Below, in pieces: positions 5,016 through 6,632 of a DNA stretch of 6,632 bases (its first letter is position 1; each line of letters begins with the position of its first letter). A program made the position numbers and the translations under genes. Under the pieces are notes generated by a model. It worked only from the letters and a program-made list of their open reading frames with translations, made no database searches and was not told the origin of the DNA. The stretch spans positions 1 through 6,632 of the forward strand of contig CAJBKH010000354.1 of NCBI GenBank assembly GCA_903953615.1. The letters are read 5' to 3'. Source of the stretch: an uncultured Bacteroidota bacterium. Its GTDB lineage: Bacteria; Bacteroidota; Bacteroidia; NS11-12g; UBA955.

Positions 5016-6314
5016 TTATAGTGTGTTGTTTTGTAGCAAATTTAACAATTCTACTGCACTTATACCAATTTGCTTTACACGCAGTCGCTTTTTGGTTAAG
5101 ATACCAGTAGGGAATTTTTCAATGTAAAGTTTGTTATTGATTTTAGAACTCGAATAACCAATCAGCCAATTAATGCGGTTGCGTTTTTTAAACGACTTTA
5201 ACTCTTTGGGTGTTTCGCCATAATTGAGGGTCACCAAATTGATCTTATCTGCATATTTATTTTGTATTGCACGCAACGCTGCGGTATCATTTTCGAAAGC
5301 GGTTTCACCAACCCGCCAAACATAAATATAAGTTGGTTTCTTTTTAAATTTCCGAATGGCGATTTTCTTGCCATCTTTTTCGGTGCTTATAAATTTGAAG
5401 GGTTTAATTTTTTTACCAATGCGCAAGGCGTTTTTAATTTTTGCATTCGCATCGATAGAAACTGTTAAAAATTTACCCAGTGCATCCAAAGCGCCAATCG
5501 TAAATCGTTTGCCATTCCGCTCAAAATAGGTGAGTCCTTTTTGCATACCAATTGGTATTTTTTGATCGAGCAAAGTGGTGCTTTTATAATCACCAATAAT
5601 TACTTGGTCGACCCCAACCTCATTGTAAATACCATTGCAATTCACATCTTTCAATGCAATTCTAAAACTATCATTGCCCAATAAATAATCACCTGCTTTC
5701 ACATTTAAGCGTTCTTCTTTAAAAGAATAAAAGGCGCCTGAAAATTGTTTTGTACCACTGCCCTCTTTGTAAAATTCATCGAGCATGGCCAAGTATTTTG
5801 AATTGTAATTAAATGGAAAACGACTGATGCGAATGGTGTATTTGGCGTCCTTGTTCTCACTATTTTCAAATACAATGTCATAATAAGGCGTATTGTAGTT
5901 ATAGACAATGGGCGGCCCATCATCTGTTAAATCTAAATTAAAGTTTCTATCTATCCAGATGTTGCAGGGTTGCGCACCGCGGTTATTATTGGTTAAGACA
6001 GCCAACACATAACCTTGCAAACCTGAATTTTTAGCAACGCCACCATAATAAAAATAGGCATAGCAGGTGTCTCTTGCACCTTTTAAGTCGGGTAAAACAG
6101 CCGTAAAAGTTTTGGCAGTTTGTTTCGACTCCACCCCATTTAATCGGGGATCTTCGAGTGGCTGTTTTGGGTATTTGTAGACTGCTACAATGGCTTGTAG
6201 TTTTTTTGCCTTCTCATCGAATGCAAAATCACTGAGGGTTACTTGCTGCGATTGGGCAAAAACATTGTTGAAAGTGCATTGCAAAAGCAAAATGAAAACA
6301 ATTTTAAGAGGCAT
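5016..6314 (-). CDS. Secreted TlpA/thioredoxin-like protein lacking the redox cysteines
   Basis: This 432-residue precursor has a signal peptide with likely cleavage at VFA-Q (20/21). The N-terminal region (about 25-290) is beta-rich and contains two Asp/Asn loops like bacterial calcium-binding loops: D122-x-N124-x-N126-x-D128, and D223-x-N225-x-N227-G228 followed by D236. The C-terminal part (about 299-432) has the TlpA/AhpC-TSA layout: IGKKIKPFKF (299-308), DGKKIAIRKFKKKPTYIYVW (314-333), a helix, NLVTLNY (359-365), and a likely cis-proline P402 in KFPTGILTKK (400-409). Where active members have W-C-x-x-C, this protein reads W333-R-V-G-E337, so it cannot do thiol-disulfide exchange at that site. 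The remaining mature-part cysteines (C84, C117, C226) lie outside this domain. A binding or structural role in the periplasm is inferred. It is the middle gene of the minus-strand operon. Confidence 0.8.
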   Translation of the reverse strand: MPLKIVFILLLQCTFNNVFAQSQQVTLSDFAFDEKAKKLQAIVAVYKYPKQPLEDPRLNGVESKQTAKTFTAVLPDLKGARDTCYAYFYYGGVAKNSGLQGYVLAVLTNNNRGAQPCNIWIDRNFNLDLTDDGPPIVYNYNTPYYDIVFENSENKDAKYTIRISRFPFNYNSKYLAMLDEFYKEGSGTKQFSGAFYSFKEERLNVKAGDYLLGNDSFRIALKDVNCNGIYNEVGVDQVIIGDYKSTTLLDQKIPIGMQKGLTYFERNGKRFTIGALDALGKFLTVSIDANAKIKNALRIGKKIKPFKFISTEKDGKKIAIRKFKKKPTYIYVWRVGETAFENDTAALRAIQNKYADKINLVTLNYGETPKELKSFKKRNRINWLIGYSSSKINNKLYIEKFPTGILTKKRLRVKQIGISAVELLNLLQNNTL

Positions 6315-6347
6315 GTTTTTAATTGCTACAGAAATAGTACCAAACCC

Positions 6348-6509
6348 TTAAAGTCTTACAATTTTTATGATGACCACAATCATGCCTATTAAAAACATAA
6401 GAATTGAAATGCGGTTAATGCCATGCATCATTTTTAAATAGCTTTTGTCGGCCTGTTCGAATTCAGGTTGTTTTTTAAAGGTGAGATAACTCCAAATTTT
6501 CTTAAACAT
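6348..6509 (-). CDS. Small single-pass membrane protein, 53 aa (DUF6728-like)
   Basis: The frame runs from ATG (6509-6507) to TAA (6350-6348). The N terminus MFKKIWSYLTFKK is amphipathic and basic. A charged segment follows (PEFEQADKSYLK, 15-26), then MHGINRISI (28-36), and one transmembrane helix at about 34-50 ending in KIVRL. The pattern M-(F/W)-x-K-(I/F)-W-x-Y-x-x-F, then 'MH-x-INRIS-I', matches my memory of a family of about 55-residue Bacteroidota proteins, I believe DUF6728. The family name should be treated as unverified. Function unknown. Its stop lies 33 bases before the ATG of the thioredoxin-like gene on the same strand, so it is probably the first gene of the operon. The frame stays open upstream to the right edge of the window, but this ATG gives the family-like N terminus. 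Confidence 0.75.
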   Translation of the reverse strand: MFKKIWSYLTFKKQPEFEQADKSYLKMMHGINRISILMFLIGMIVVIIKIVRL

Positions 6510-6535
6510 TGTAATTGAATATTTAATACAAATAA

Positions 6536-6565
6536 CAAACTTTATTTCGAATTGTTGCAGACAAA
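6536..6565 (-). promoter_or_regulatory. Candidate promoter of the minus-strand operon
   Basis: On the minus strand, TTTG (6565-6562) is followed after 18 bases by AAAGTTTG (6543-6536), one mismatch from the Bacteroidota -7 box TAnnTTTG. Transcription would begin about 20-25 bases before the ATG at 6509. The match is imperfect and AT-rich DNA gives many near matches. Confidence 0.33.
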
Positions 6566-6632
6566 TAATTCTATCTTCATCTTCTTTTAAATATTTTTTA
6601 ACAATTCTATTTTCTATTTGACTAGCTAACCA

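Overview
The window looks like chromosomal DNA of a member of the Bacteroidota. The evidence is an AT-rich sequence, a MutS tail of the Bacteroidetes kind, secreted beta-barrel and TlpA-like proteins with short signal peptides, start codons without Shine-Dalgarno sequences, a TAnnTTTG-type promoter box, and a CTGAGCTTGTCGAAG-type intergenic repeat that I associate with this phylum. I cannot fix the genus.

Left part, plus strand. The window opens inside mutS (DNA mismatch repair); about the first 265 codons lie upstream. The mutS stop codon is the first unit of a short tandem repeat, followed by a hairpin with a T-run. Next comes about 350 bases of intergenic DNA holding REP-like palindromes, then a possible 47-residue single-pass membrane protein (2242-2385) and a secreted outer-membrane beta-barrel protein (2501-3325).

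Middle, plus strand. A 62-residue secreted, lysine-rich, four-cysteine protein (3407-3595) has a good Bacteroidota -7 box only 4 bases before its ATG. About 250 mostly empty bases follow, then a possible 49-residue lipoprotein precursor (3845-3994) whose mature form would be only nine residues. A bidirectional terminator (4025-4070) separates it from the convergent genes.

Right part, minus strand. Three closely spaced genes read leftwards and probably form one transcription unit: a 53-residue membrane protein (6509-6348), a secreted protein with a TlpA/thioredoxin-like C-terminal domain that lacks the CxxC cysteines (6314-5016), and an inner-membrane-anchored periplasmic coiled-coil protein (5010-4087). 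All three appear to be envelope proteins; a shared job is inference only.

I do not see a defence system, CRISPR array, transposase, integrase, tRNA or rRNA. The points most worth following are the cysteine-less thioredoxin-like operon, the three or four small proteins, the possibly leaderless transcript, and the nested palindromic repeats downstream of mutS.
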